Source: Chromatiaceae bacterium (GTDB taxonomy: Bacteria > Pseudomonadota > Gammaproteobacteria > Chromatiales > Chromatiaceae). From it: a stretch of 64,000 nt of DNA. Each line of letters opens with the position of its first letter. Within the stretch, counting starts at the first letter, position 1. The stretch spans positions 62,001 to 126,000 of the forward strand of contig JACKMK010000001.1 of assembly GCA_024235395.1 (NCBI GenBank), given 5' to 3'. Shown piece by piece: positions 43,090-51,572 of the stretch. The position numbers and the translations under genes were made by a program. Below the pieces are notes generated by a model, which was not told the DNA's origin, did no database searches, and saw only the letters and a program-made list of their open reading frames with translations.

Positions 43090-44220
43090 ATGAACAAAAC
43101 TCTCTTGGTCAGTGTACTGCTTGCAGCCGCGGTACTGGTGGTGGTGCTTTGGCCATTCGGCCGGTCGAGCCAGCGTGCGCCGGCCGGACCGGCGGTGGGC
43201 GCGCTGGCTGCCGACGGCCATACCCGGCTCGCGACCTTCGCCGGTGGCTGTTTCTGGTGTGTGGAGGCCGATCTCGAAAAAGTGCCCGGGGTGATCGAGG
43301 CGGTCTCCGGCTACACGGGTGGCAACCTGGAGAACCCGCGCTACGAACAGGTCGCCGGCGGCGGTACGGGTCACCGCGAAAGCGTCCAGGTCCGGTACGA
43401 TCCGGACGTGATCAGCTACGAAGGGCTGTTGCAGGCGTTCTGGCGGATTGTCGACCCAACCGACGGCAGTGGCCAGTTCGTCGATCGTGGCAATCAGTAC
43501 TCGCCTGCGATCTTCTACCACGACGACGAGCAACGCGTCGCCGCTGAACGCTCGCGTGCCGAACTTGCGGCCAGTGGTCGGTATTCGCGCCAGATCGACA
43601 CACCGATCGAACCGGCGGCCAGATTCTACCCGGCGGAGGAATACCACCAGGACTACTACGCGAAAAACCCGTTGCGCTATCGTTTCTATCGTTTCAACTC
43701 CGGGCGCGACCGCTATCTGAGCCGCACCTGGGGCGAGGATCTGGCACTGGACTACGCACGATACTCGGCAAAGCTGCCAGCCGGTTTCAACAAGCCCGAC
43801 CCGACCGACCTGCGCGAGCGCCTGACGCCGCTGCAGTTCCAGGTGACCCAGCAAGAAGGCACCGAGCCGCCTTTCGACAACAGCTATTGGGACAACAAGC
43901 GTGACGGCATCTACGTCGACGTGGTCAGTGGCGAACCACTTTTTTCGTCGACCGACAAGTACGATTCCGGCACCGGTTGGCCCAGTTTCACGAAGCCGCT
44001 CGACCCACAGTTGATCGTAGAACACAAGGATTACAGGCTGCTGTTGCCGCGCATCGAGGTCCGCAGCCGCTTCGCCGATTCTCACCTCGGGCATGTGTTC
44101 GATGACGGTCCCGCGCCGACCGGGCTGCGCTACTGCATCAACTCGGCGGCCTTGCGTTTCGTCCCGAAAGCGGATCTCGCCGCACAAGGCTATGCACAGT
44201 ACGCGAAGCTGTTCGAGTGA
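43090..44220 (+). CDS. msrAB: Membrane-anchored methionine sulfoxide reductase MsrA-MsrB fusion
   Basis: This protein repairs oxidised methionine (both S- and R-sulfoxides), probably in the periplasm. It has 376 residues. An N-terminal TM anchor (LLVSVLLAAAVLVVVLWPF) is followed by MsrA with active GCFWC at 53-57 and the motifs GYTGG and GTGHRESV. MsrB follows with DKYDSGTGWPSF, SHLGHVF and the catalytic Cys349 in RYCINSAALRF. The structural zinc CxxC pair of many MsrB proteins is missing (YVDVVSGEPLF). No thioredoxin-like reducing domain is fused, unlike neisserial PilB. Expression with a membrane electron supplier is likely but not seen here. It converges with the lipoprotein gene. Confidence 0.95.
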   Translation: MNKTLLVSVLLAAAVLVVVLWPFGRSSQRAPAGPAVGALAADGHTRLATFAGGCFWCVEADLEKVPGVIEAVSGYTGGNLENPRYEQVAGGGTGHRESVQVRYDPDVISYEGLLQAFWRIVDPTDGSGQFVDRGNQYSPAIFYHDDEQRVAAERSRAELAASGRYSRQIDTPIEPAARFYPAEEYHQDYYAKNPLRYRFYRFNSGRDRYLSRTWGEDLALDYARYSAKLPAGFNKPDPTDLRERLTPLQFQVTQQEGTEPPFDNSYWDNKRDGIYVDVVSGEPLFSSTDKYDSGTGWPSFTKPLDPQLIVEHKDYRLLLPRIEVRSRFADSHLGHVFDDGPAPTGLRYCINSAALRFVPKADLAAQGYAQYAKLFE

Positions 44221-44238
44221 CGCAGTGGTAGTGGGGGT

Positions 44239-44982
44239 TCAAAACGTCATGATGTCACGATGTACCACCAGCGCCGGTTTGTAACCGAAGATCGCGCTGA
44301 GGTGGTGCAGAAACGCATGGTTCGCCTGTTCGAACCACAGCCGGTCGAGTGATTGTTCGACGGCGCGATAGCGTGCATGCAGGTCTGGTTCATCGTGTAG
44401 CGCCGCTTCGGCCTGGGCCAGTCCCAGCCACATGCGGCTCGCACCCATGATGAAGTAGGGCCATTCACGTTGCACCGCCACCGGCCAGCGTTCGTCGCTG
44501 GTGCCTTCCGGCAGAGTGCCACGCACATCCGGTACCGGCTCTACACGGAATGACAGCAACATGTCGCGGTTACGCAGTGCCTGCAGCAGCGGGTGAGCGG
44601 CCACCTCGGCCGAGATTGCATCCACCGTCGCGGGGTCGGTGTACAACACCAGACTGAAGCGATGTCCAACCGGGTCGTCCGGCCAGCGACGGTGAAACCG
44701 CCACAACGGGATCGTCGACGCATGTTGCGCGACGATCGGCGCGAGTATCCGGTCGGCGACCAGGATGTCGAGGTAGCTGTCCACCTCACCGTCCGCTGCC
44801 GTGTTGAAACGGAAACGCAGGTAGTTCCAGCGCGGCTGGACCACGACGGGCGTCGCCAGGCGCTCCAAAGCGACCGGATCGCCCTTTGGGCTCGGCACTG
44901 TCGTACAACCGCCCAGAATCACCGCGAGCAATGTCAAAACCAACAGCACCGATCCGCTTTGACCCGGCTGGATCGCGGTCAT
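44239..44982 (-). CDS. Lipoprotein of unknown function
   Basis: This is a predicted lipoprotein of 247 residues. ATG 44982 gives a type II signal (MTAIQPGQSGSVLLVLTLLAVILGGC) with lipobox LGGC at 23-26. ATG 45051 and an earlier start at 45105 are possible but would put the lipobox unusually far in. The mature part is rich in Trp and His (WRFHRRWPDDPVGHRFSLVLYTDP; FEQANHAFLHHLSAIFGYKPALVVHRDIMTF). No family was recognised. It converges with msrAB, 18 bases from its stop. Confidence 0.75.
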   Translation of the reverse strand: MTAIQPGQSGSVLLVLTLLAVILGGCTTVPSPKGDPVALERLATPVVVQPRWNYLRFRFNTAADGEVDSYLDILVADRILAPIVAQHASTIPLWRFHRRWPDDPVGHRFSLVLYTDPATVDAISAEVAAHPLLQALRNRDMLLSFRVEPVPDVRGTLPEGTSDERWPVAVQREWPYFIMGASRMWLGLAQAEAALHDEPDLHARYRAVEQSLDRLWFEQANHAFLHHLSAIFGYKPALVVHRDIMTF

Positions 44983-45170
44983 GTGGCTGGTGCGTGACGC
45001 CCGGGGCGACACGCGCCGGGCGATTTGTCCGATAATCGTGTTGTGTGACATCTTATCCATGAGCGGCGACGGCGACCGCCGCCCGGCTCGAACGGGCCTT
45101 TGCACGACAATACCGTGGCAGGTTATGCCGGATCGCAGTAGCGGAGCAATGCCGCCAGAGGGAGATGACG

Positions 45171-45710
45171 ATGATGGACAAAGGATCTCGCCTGCCGATT
45201 TTGCTGCTCGCCCTCGGTCTCATCGGGGCGACCTGGGCCGACGACGGCCTGCTGTATCGCTGGACCGATGCACAGGGGCAGGTGCACTTCGGCGACCAAC
45301 CGCCGACCAGCGACCACTCCTCCGCCCAGCGGTTCGCGGCGCCGCGCTACCAGCCCCCGGAACAATCGCCCAAGGACGACCCTTACTCCATCCTGAATCA
45401 GGCCAAACGCCTCGAGGAGGCGCGCCAACGACTGGAGCAGGAGCGCCAGGCCGAGCGCGAACGACAACGTGAATACCGGCTGCGTGAACGTGAACTGGCT
45501 GAACGCCAGGCGCCGACCGCCGAACCACCGGCCTCGGCGGTGATCGCCTACCCGCGCCCCGCCTATCCCTATCGGCCACGCTTCCGGCCGCATCAAGTAC
45601 CGCAACCACCAGGTAGCCTCTGGGAACCCGATCACCCGGCCTATCGCGTACCGGCGCCTTACCCGGCACCGCCGGTCTACGGTCGCGAGGGCATGGGACC
45701 CCGCCGCTAG
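45171..45710 (+). CDS. Exported DUF4124-domain protein with Arg/Glu-rich coiled coil
   Basis: This is a secreted 179-residue protein. A signal peptide (LPILLLALGLIGATWA) is followed at once by a DUF4124 motif (LLYRWTDAQGQVHFGDQPP), then a charged helix (AKRLEEARQRLEQERQAERERQ) and a Pro/Tyr-rich end. AGGGAG lies eight bases before the ATG at 45171; an in-frame ATG at 45165 is too close to it. DUF4124 proteins are common small envelope proteins in gammaproteobacteria with no known activity. Confidence 0.8.
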   Translation: MMDKGSRLPILLLALGLIGATWADDGLLYRWTDAQGQVHFGDQPPTSDHSSAQRFAAPRYQPPEQSPKDDPYSILNQAKRLEEARQRLEQERQAERERQREYRLRERELAERQAPTAEPPASAVIAYPRPAYPYRPRFRPHQVPQPPGSLWEPDHPAYRVPAPYPAPPVYGREGMGPRR

Positions 45711-45899
45711 CCCCGGCTCGCCGCTGAACATCCCCGCCGCGTAGGAATGCGGTGCATCTTGCCGCGCCGTTTCGGAAGCACGTTCTGCGCACCTCGTCTT
45801 GGATTCCTGAATTGCCGTTCGGCACTGAAGCCATGCGCCGCATTGCCGATAGAGGCGCGTCACATTTTTCACAATCTGCGAATCTAAAGGAGTCCTTGC

Positions 45900-46724
45900 A
45901 TGAATGTCCGTTTCCGATTGCTCTCGGTGTTCAACGTCGTCGGTGTCCTGTTCATGGTCTACGCGGGTGTCGTCGCGTATCTGAGTATCGCGCAGTCGCA
46001 TGCCGTAGACCGACTGATCGGGGGCAACAGTGCCGCGATCGGGAAGCTTCACGAACTGGTCGTTCAACTGGAGAAGACACGCCGCTTCGAGAAAGAGTAT
46101 TTCATCTATGTCGGGCATACCTCGAAGAAGGCGAAGTACGTCTCCGAATGGTCCGAGTCCATGGAGCGGGTTTTTGCAATCCTCTCGACGCTGAAAGAAG
46201 ATCCGCAACAGCTGTTCGACGCCGACAAGCAGACGGAATTCACCAGTTGGCTGGGGGCGATCAGGTTTTACGATGCCGAGTTCCGCAAGATCGTCGACAG
46301 CTACCAGCACCTGCGGCTGGTCGGCAGTGCTGCGGAAGACGCGACCTCGCGTTACACGGTCGATGCCAACGCAGCCATCGCCGATGGAAAGAACCGCTTG
46401 CGCACGGTATTCGACGGTGCTGAGCGGACGCTCGGTGACCTGCGGACAGAGCTTGCCGAGGCACGGGCCGATGTGCAGACCCGCACCGACCGTATGGTCT
46501 ACCTGGTGTTCGGCGTGAGCCTGTTGCTGTTGGCGATCCTGATCGTCGGTGTGCGCGGACTGCATTCGTCCTTCATGGCACATTTCTATGCGATTCTTGC
46601 CAAGGTCAGCCTGTTGCGCGACGGCGACAAGAGCATGTACTTCGACAAGACGGGTGTCGCTGAACTCGATCGGCTTTCTCACGACCTCGAGCAGATAAAA
46701 ACCCGGTTGATACGCTGCGGCTGA
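45900..46724 (+). CDS. Two-TM sensor protein with four-helix-bundle-like domain and no output
   Basis: This is an inner-membrane protein of 274 residues. TM1 (about 8-30) and TM2 (about 198-220) enclose a 165-residue helical domain (VVQLEKTRRFEKEYFIYVGHTSKKAKYVSEW...). That is the layout of a chemoreceptor or histidine kinase sensor. After TM2 only about 50 residues follow (LAKVSLLRDGDKSMYFDKTGVAELDRLSHDLEQIKTRL), HAMP-like at most, ending without kinase, cyclase or methyl-accepting domain. AAGGAG stands seven bases before the ATG. A strong hairpin follows its stop, so the short form is the natural end and not a sequencing break in a longer gene. Confidence 0.75.
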   Translation: MNVRFRLLSVFNVVGVLFMVYAGVVAYLSIAQSHAVDRLIGGNSAAIGKLHELVVQLEKTRRFEKEYFIYVGHTSKKAKYVSEWSESMERVFAILSTLKEDPQQLFDADKQTEFTSWLGAIRFYDAEFRKIVDSYQHLRLVGSAAEDATSRYTVDANAAIADGKNRLRTVFDGAERTLGDLRTELAEARADVQTRTDRMVYLVFGVSLLLLAILIVGVRGLHSSFMAHFYAILAKVSLLRDGDKSMYFDKTGVAELDRLSHDLEQIKTRLIRCG

Positions 46725-46746
46725 CCGCCCAGCATCCGCAACACTG

Positions 46747-46777
46747 GCAGGGACCCGGTGCGTCACCGGGTCCCTGC
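46747..46777 (+). terminator. Strong inverted repeat downstream of the sensor gene
   Basis: GCAGGGACCCGGTG pairs perfectly over 14 bases with CACCGGGTCCCTGC around a CGT loop, 22 bases after the stop codon. No T-run follows, so it is terminator-like but may need other factors, or it may protect the transcript end. Confidence 0.6.
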
Positions 46778-46952
46778 ACAGGGTATCGTCCACCGGTATC
46801 CGCCGCTGAGCCCGCGCCGTCCTGACCGGTGCTTCCCCGACACCCTTCCCCAAGCCCATCTGCGCCCCGATCACCCTTCACGCAACCGGACCCGAAAGCC
46901 GTACGGTCGACTGACGCGATCGATCAAGCCATACAGTGCGAGACGTCCGGAG

Positions 46953-46982
46953 TGATCCAAACCCGGCGCTGCCCCGTATAAG
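46953..46982 (+). promoter_or_regulatory. Candidate ECF (RpoE/ChrR-type) promoter of the TPR-HupE-DUF4331-sigma operon
   Basis: TGATCC (46953-46958) is followed by 18 bases and TATAAG (46977-46982). TGATCC is the -35 recognised by RpoE of the ChrR system in Rhodobacter. The operon that begins 50 bases downstream ends with just such a sigma/anti-sigma pair, so positive autoregulation is plausible. It also supports the start at 47033, because the upstream GTG at 46988 would lie at the transcription start. Confidence 0.5.
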
Positions 46983-47032
46983 CGGGCGTGTACGAAAAAA
47001 CCTGGCGGTTAAAACCGGGACGGCTTGCCACC

Positions 47033-48220
47033 ATGCACTCCTCATTCCTCGCTGCTGTCGGCACCGGCGGACTTGCTCTGGCCATCCAATCCAGCGCACC
47101 GGCCGCCCAACCGGAGACATACCTGCCGGCGGGGCCCGAGGTCGTGCTCGAACACCTGCCCGATGGAGCGTTTCCGCTCCGGTCATATACGGGCAATGAG
47201 CGGCCGAGCATCGAGCAGGTGCGTAGCGATGCACTCGCCTACATCGAGGTCGCACGGCGCAGCGGTGATCTGCGCTACCTGGGATACGCCGACGGCGCCT
47301 TGCGTGCCTGGGAATCGGTGCGGCCGCCACCCGCGCCGTTGTTGCTCCCTCGCGCCATGCTTCAGCAGGCACGTCACGAGTTCGACCAGGCCCTTGCGAC
47401 CCTGGATCTTTTGCACGAGCGCCAGCCCGACAACGCCCAGGCGTGGCTGACACGTGCAGTGGTCCATCAGGTGCGGGGTGAACCGGATGCCGCGCTCCGC
47501 AGCTGCATCAAGCTGCACCCAGGTGGCGGTCGCCTGATCACGGCCGCCTGTATCGCCGGCAGCGCGCGAATCACCGGTGACGCCGCGACCGCCTACCGGC
47601 TGCTGCGCGCCGCAATACGCGACGCGACGGACCACGACAGGGAGCACATCCCCTGGGCATTGCGGGTGCTCGCCGAACTGGCCGAGATCAATGGTGATCC
47701 GACCTTTGCGCGCGCCTGTCTGATACAGGCCCTGGACGCAAATCCCGGCGATATCCGCACGCGGCTCGCATTGGCCGATCTTCTGTTACGTCAACACGAC
47801 GCCGCGACGGTACTCGAGATCGTGCCCGCGGACTCCCGGTCGCCGGTACTGACTCTGCGACGCGCGCTGGCCGCGAGTCTCCTCGGACACCCGGATCTGG
47901 CGCGCCACCAGACCGTGCTCGAGGACTACTTCGCCGCCGCGCGGCGACGCGGCGAGACACTGCATGACCGCGAGTCTGCGCTCGCCGATCTGCGGATCTT
48001 CGGACGTCCTGAACGCGCTCTCGCCGTGGCCCGCCGAAACTGGCGTACACAGCGCGAGTTCGCCGATACCGAGTTGCTGCTCGGCGCGGCATTGGCGTGC
48101 GGCGACCTGGCCACGGTGCAGCATGTCAGAGACTGGCTGAGGGGGCACCGCAACCTGGACGCCCGACTGGCAGCGATCTTGCGGGCATCCGCACCCGAAG
48201 GCAGCGGCGATGCGTCTTAG
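47033..48220 (+). CDS. Exported tetratricopeptide-repeat protein
   Basis: This is a 395-residue protein with a signal-like N-terminus (MHSSFLAAVGTGGLALAIQSSAPAAQ) and a body of helical pairs typical of TPRs: LLPRAMLQQARHEFDQALATLDLLHERQPDNAQAWLTRAVVHQVRGEPDAALRSC, then LRVLAELAEINGDPTFARACLIQALDANPGDIRTRLALADLLLRQ. The GTG at 46988 in the same frame would lengthen it by 15 residues but coincides with the predicted transcription start. It overlaps the HupE-like gene by 11 bases. It probably scaffolds the envelope complex of this operon. Confidence 0.82.
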   Translation: MHSSFLAAVGTGGLALAIQSSAPAAQPETYLPAGPEVVLEHLPDGAFPLRSYTGNERPSIEQVRSDALAYIEVARRSGDLRYLGYADGALRAWESVRPPPAPLLLPRAMLQQARHEFDQALATLDLLHERQPDNAQAWLTRAVVHQVRGEPDAALRSCIKLHPGGGRLITAACIAGSARITGDAATAYRLLRAAIRDATDHDREHIPWALRVLAELAEINGDPTFARACLIQALDANPGDIRTRLALADLLLRQHDAATVLEIVPADSRSPVLTLRRALAASLLGHPDLARHQTVLEDYFAAARRRGETLHDRESALADLRIFGRPERALAVARRNWRTQREFADTELLLGAALACGDLATVQHVRDWLRGHRNLDARLAAILRASAPEGSGDAS

Positions 48221-49343
48221 TACCGTGCAGCGCTGGACCTGTTGGTGGTTGTTGTTCCCGGTGGTGGCACTCGCGCATACCGCGAGCGATAGCTACCTGA
48301 CGCTCGACCTGGCGGGAAATCCTCCACAACTGCGCTGGGATATCGCGCTGCCTGACCTGCAGCAGGCGCTCGGCCTGGACCGCGATGCCGACCGCCGCAT
48401 CACCTGGGGGGAGCTGCGCGCGGCGCACCCGGAGATTGCCGGCTATGCGATGCAGCGGCTCAGACTGCGTGCCGCTGGGCGGGACTGTGCCATCGCGGCG
48501 CTGCCGCAACGGGTCGCTGACCACAACGATGGCACCTACGCGGTCCTGCCGCTGGACGTGGATTGCGATGGCACCACCCCCACCACGCTTTCCTACAAGC
48601 TGCTGTTCGATATCGATCCGACCCACCGCGGTGTACTGCGAGTGATCACCAACACCGGCGAGCAGGTCCACCTCCTGTCTCCGGAGCAGCCCACGGCCAT
48701 GCTCTCTCGAGAGACCTCGGGCGGCAGACTGCTGCTGGTTCGAGAGCACCTCGAGAACGGGATTGGACACATCCTCGGGGGAGCCGATCACCTGTTGTTC
48801 CTGCTTACCCTGATCCTGCCGGTCGTCTTGGAGCATCGCGAAGGACGTTGGCAGGCGGCGACCTCGGCCAGGCAGGTCGCCGGCAAGCTGCTGGGTGTGG
48901 TAACCGCATTTACGCTGGCCCATTCCCTGACCCTGTCGCTCGCAGTGCTCGGCATGGTCGAGACTGCCGCGCGCTGGGTCGAGCCCGCTATCGCGTTGAC
49001 GATATGCCTGGCGGCACTCAACAACGTGCGACCCTTCCTGCCGGGGTCGGCCGCGTCGATCGCGTTTGTCCTCGGGCTGGTGCACGGTTTTGGATTCGCA
49101 GCGGCGTTGAGCGGTTTGGGCACGACGCGGGAAACGACCCTGCTGGTGCTCGGCGCGTTCAACGTCGGCGTCGAACTCGGCCAGCTGCTGGTGGTTGGAC
49201 TGGTTGTCCCGATCGCCTACGTGTACCGGCATTCGAGCGTCTTCCGGGTCGTCGGGGTGCAGTTCGGTTCTGTCGCGATCGCTGCCGTCGCGATCTTCTG
49301 GTTCGTCGAACGCAGTCTCACGCTGGGGCTGCTGGTCCGATGA
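48210..49343 (+). CDS. HupE/UreJ_2-family membrane protein with periplasmic N-terminal domain
   Basis: This inner-membrane protein of 377 residues has a signal peptide (LLFPVVALAHTA), a periplasmic domain of about 165 residues carrying an EF-hand-like loop (LDRDADRRITWGEL), and then six or so helices. The family signature is HILGGADHLLFLLTLILPVVL, with FTLAHSLTLSLAVLG and FVLGLVHGFGFAAALSGLG. It differs from the short HupE at 25975-26628. It is found next to TPR and DUF4331 genes, a grouping I recall from other proteobacteria. The substrate, if any, is not known. Translation is coupled to the TPR gene by an 11-base overlap. Confidence 0.88.
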   Translation: MRLSTVQRWTCWWLLFPVVALAHTASDSYLTLDLAGNPPQLRWDIALPDLQQALGLDRDADRRITWGELRAAHPEIAGYAMQRLRLRAAGRDCAIAALPQRVADHNDGTYAVLPLDVDCDGTTPTTLSYKLLFDIDPTHRGVLRVITNTGEQVHLLSPEQPTAMLSRETSGGRLLLVREHLENGIGHILGGADHLLFLLTLILPVVLEHREGRWQAATSARQVAGKLLGVVTAFTLAHSLTLSLAVLGMVETAARWVEPAIALTICLAALNNVRPFLPGSAASIAFVLGLVHGFGFAAALSGLGTTRETTLLVLGAFNVGVELGQLLVVGLVVPIAYVYRHSSVFRVVGVQFGSVAIAAVAIFWFVERSLTLGLLVR

Positions 49344-49377
49344 ACCCGATCCACTTCCAACCAGAAAGGAGCATGCC

Positions 49378-50892
49378 ATGTCAGCCATGAAAACGATCTT
49401 TTCCGCCGCCCTGGCCACCGGCCTGGGCATCACCGCCAGCGGGCTGGCGCTGGGTGCGAGCCACAGCGACGCACCGCTGATCAAACAGGACCCACAGGCC
49501 AATCTCACCGACGTCTACGCCTTTGTCGGTACGCGCTACGACGATCCCGACGAACAGGTATTGAACGTGATCGCCAACGTGCGGCCTTTCTCGGAACCCG
49601 GTGACGGCGTGATCTACGACCGCTTCGCGGACGATGCACTGTACAGCATCCACATCACCAACCCGGTCAGTGGCGAGACCCAGATGCGTTACGACTTTCG
49701 TTTCTCTTCGGTCACCGACGGTTACAAGAATCGCGACACGATACTTTCCTACGGCCTTGGAACCGAGGTCGGACCCATCCAACAGGTCGGTGACGCGCGC
49801 CAGAACTATACCCAGCGCTATGCCGTCACACGCACGACCGGCAAGCGTTCCCGCCTGATCGCCCGTGGCCTGCTGACACCGCCACCGAACGTCGGCGGCA
49901 ACACGACACCGGCATACAACGACCCGGACGGCGCTGCCGTCTCAGGCGCGCCGGACCTAGACGGGCTGGACGACTACACGCGTCAGACCATCTACGACGC
50001 CACGACCGGCGAGTCCGTGTTTGCCGGTCCCCGTGAAGACGGGTTCTTTGCAGACACGCCGGCCATCTTCGACCTTCTGGACCTGCGCATTCTCGACAAC
50101 AACGGCACCCTCGCCGACGGCCTTGGCCAGGACGGCGATGGCGTCGACGGGTTCAAGGGATTCAACGTGCTGACCTACGCGATACAGATTCCGCTGCGCG
50201 ACCTGCAGCCCATGCCCTACACGGCTGCCTTCGCCGACCTGGGTGACAGCCCATTGCCTGCCGTTTCCCAGGCCACCGGCGTCGGGGTGTACGCCTCGGT
50301 GAGCCGCAAACGCATCCGCGTACTGCGCACCGACCGGGAGGCGTTCGACGCCGGTCCCTGGGTACAGGTCAATCGCCTGGGAAATCCGCTGTTCAACGAG
50401 GTGCTGGTCGCGCTGAAGGACAAGGACCGCTACAACCGCAGCGAACCGACGAAAGACGCCCTGCTGTTCGGCCGGTATGCGAGTAACCCCGAGATCGCCT
50501 CCCTGATCAATACCGTGTTCGGCACCGCCTTTGCCGACACCGGGCGCAACGACCTGGCGCTGGTCTATCTGCCTGACGTGATCCGGGTCGATACCACGAC
50601 CGGGCCGGTCACGCTGGCTGGGCAGGCAGGGTTCAGTCGACTCGGGTTTGTCGGCGGCGACGTCGCCACGGCCGCGGATGGCCACGTGATGTCGAGCGGC
50701 TGGCCGAACGGTCGACGGCTGGGTGACGACGTCGTGGATATTGCGTTGACCGCGGTTGCCAGCGGCCCAGGCTATTCCCCGGTTACGCTCGTGGGTGACA
50801 ACAGCGACACGAACGACCAGCTTTACCATCAGGTGTTTCCGTATGCGGCAACGCCGCATGCAGGCCCGAGCAACCTCAAGGACTCGCTGTAG
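49378..50892 (+). CDS. Exported DUF4331 protein
   Basis: This is a secreted 504-residue protein. AAGGAG stands six bases before ATG 49378, which opens a signal peptide (MKTIFSAALATGLGITASGLALG). The DUF4331 hallmark ASHSDAPLIKQDPQANLTDVYAFVG follows at once, then VLNVIANVRPFSEPGDGVIYDRFADDALYSIHI and many Asp-rich loops. Its fold and activity are unknown; the acidic loops suggest metal binding. The frame stays open upstream within the HupE-like gene but has no signal there. It sits 34 bases after that gene and 68 bases before the ECF sigma gene. Confidence 0.93.
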   Translation: MSAMKTIFSAALATGLGITASGLALGASHSDAPLIKQDPQANLTDVYAFVGTRYDDPDEQVLNVIANVRPFSEPGDGVIYDRFADDALYSIHITNPVSGETQMRYDFRFSSVTDGYKNRDTILSYGLGTEVGPIQQVGDARQNYTQRYAVTRTTGKRSRLIARGLLTPPPNVGGNTTPAYNDPDGAAVSGAPDLDGLDDYTRQTIYDATTGESVFAGPREDGFFADTPAIFDLLDLRILDNNGTLADGLGQDGDGVDGFKGFNVLTYAIQIPLRDLQPMPYTAAFADLGDSPLPAVSQATGVGVYASVSRKRIRVLRTDREAFDAGPWVQVNRLGNPLFNEVLVALKDKDRYNRSEPTKDALLFGRYASNPEIASLINTVFGTAFADTGRNDLALVYLPDVIRVDTTTGPVTLAGQAGFSRLGFVGGDVATAADGHVMSSGWPNGRRLGDDVVDIALTAVASGPGYSPVTLVGDNSDTNDQLYHQVFPYAATPHAGPSNLKDSL

Positions 50893-50960
50893 TCGCTGCC
50901 GGGGAGGCAAATGGTGAAGCGGGCCAGCACTCAATCCGATCGGCGACATCAGGGAAGGCG

Positions 50961-51572
50961 GTGAATACCTCGACACACCCCAATGAATCCGAGAAACGCC
51001 CGCCGGTCGGAGCGAGTCGCGGGCCGGACGACAATCTGCAGGCCACGCTGGCCGGTTGGCTGGTGCGGGTCGCCGCAGACCGCGACCGCGATGCCTTCGA
51101 CTGTCTGTTCAACCATTTTTGTCCGCGCCTGTACAATTTCATGCGACGTGCCGGGCTCGGCGAGGCGGAGGCGGAAGACCTGGTCCAGGAAACGATGGTC
51201 AGGATCTGGACAAAAGCGCACCAATACCGTTCGACGGTCGGGTCCGTGAGCACCTGGGTATATACCATCGCGCGCAACCTGCGTGTCGACAACGCGCGCA
51301 GCAAGGTCGGCGGCATCTCCTGGTGCTCCTGCGAAGAGGTGATGGAAGCGCCACTACCGACCGATGGCGAGACGCAGGTCGATGCACTGATGCTCCTCGA
51401 CCGCGTCGGCCAACTTTCACCCGAGCAACTCACCGTGATCGAACTCGCCTACCTGGACGGACTTTCGCAGTCCGAGATCAGTTCCCGCCTGAAGGTACCG
51501 CTGGGTACCGTGAAATCGCGGATCCGCCTCGCCTTCCAGACACTGCGCCATGCGCTAGGTGTTGCGTCATGA
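50961..51572 (+). CDS. ECF RNA polymerase sigma factor (ChrR-partnered group)
   Basis: This sigma-70-family regulator has 203 residues. Region 2 is DAFDCLFNHFCPRLYNFMRRAGLGEAEAEDLVQETMVRIW, with SVSTWVYTIARNLRVDNARS. Region 4 is LSPEQLTVIELAYLDGLSQSEISSRLKVPLGTVKSRIRLAF. The start is GTG 50961, with GGGAAGG a few bases upstream. It overlaps the anti-sigma gene by four bases (ATGA), the usual arrangement for stoichiometric control. The known partner systems respond to singlet oxygen or organic peroxides. Confidence 0.95.
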   Translation: MNTSTHPNESEKRPPVGASRGPDDNLQATLAGWLVRVAADRDRDAFDCLFNHFCPRLYNFMRRAGLGEAEAEDLVQETMVRIWTKAHQYRSTVGSVSTWVYTIARNLRVDNARSKVGGISWCSCEEVMEAPLPTDGETQVDALMLLDRVGQLSPEQLTVIELAYLDGLSQSEISSRLKVPLGTVKSRIRLAFQTLRHALGVAS

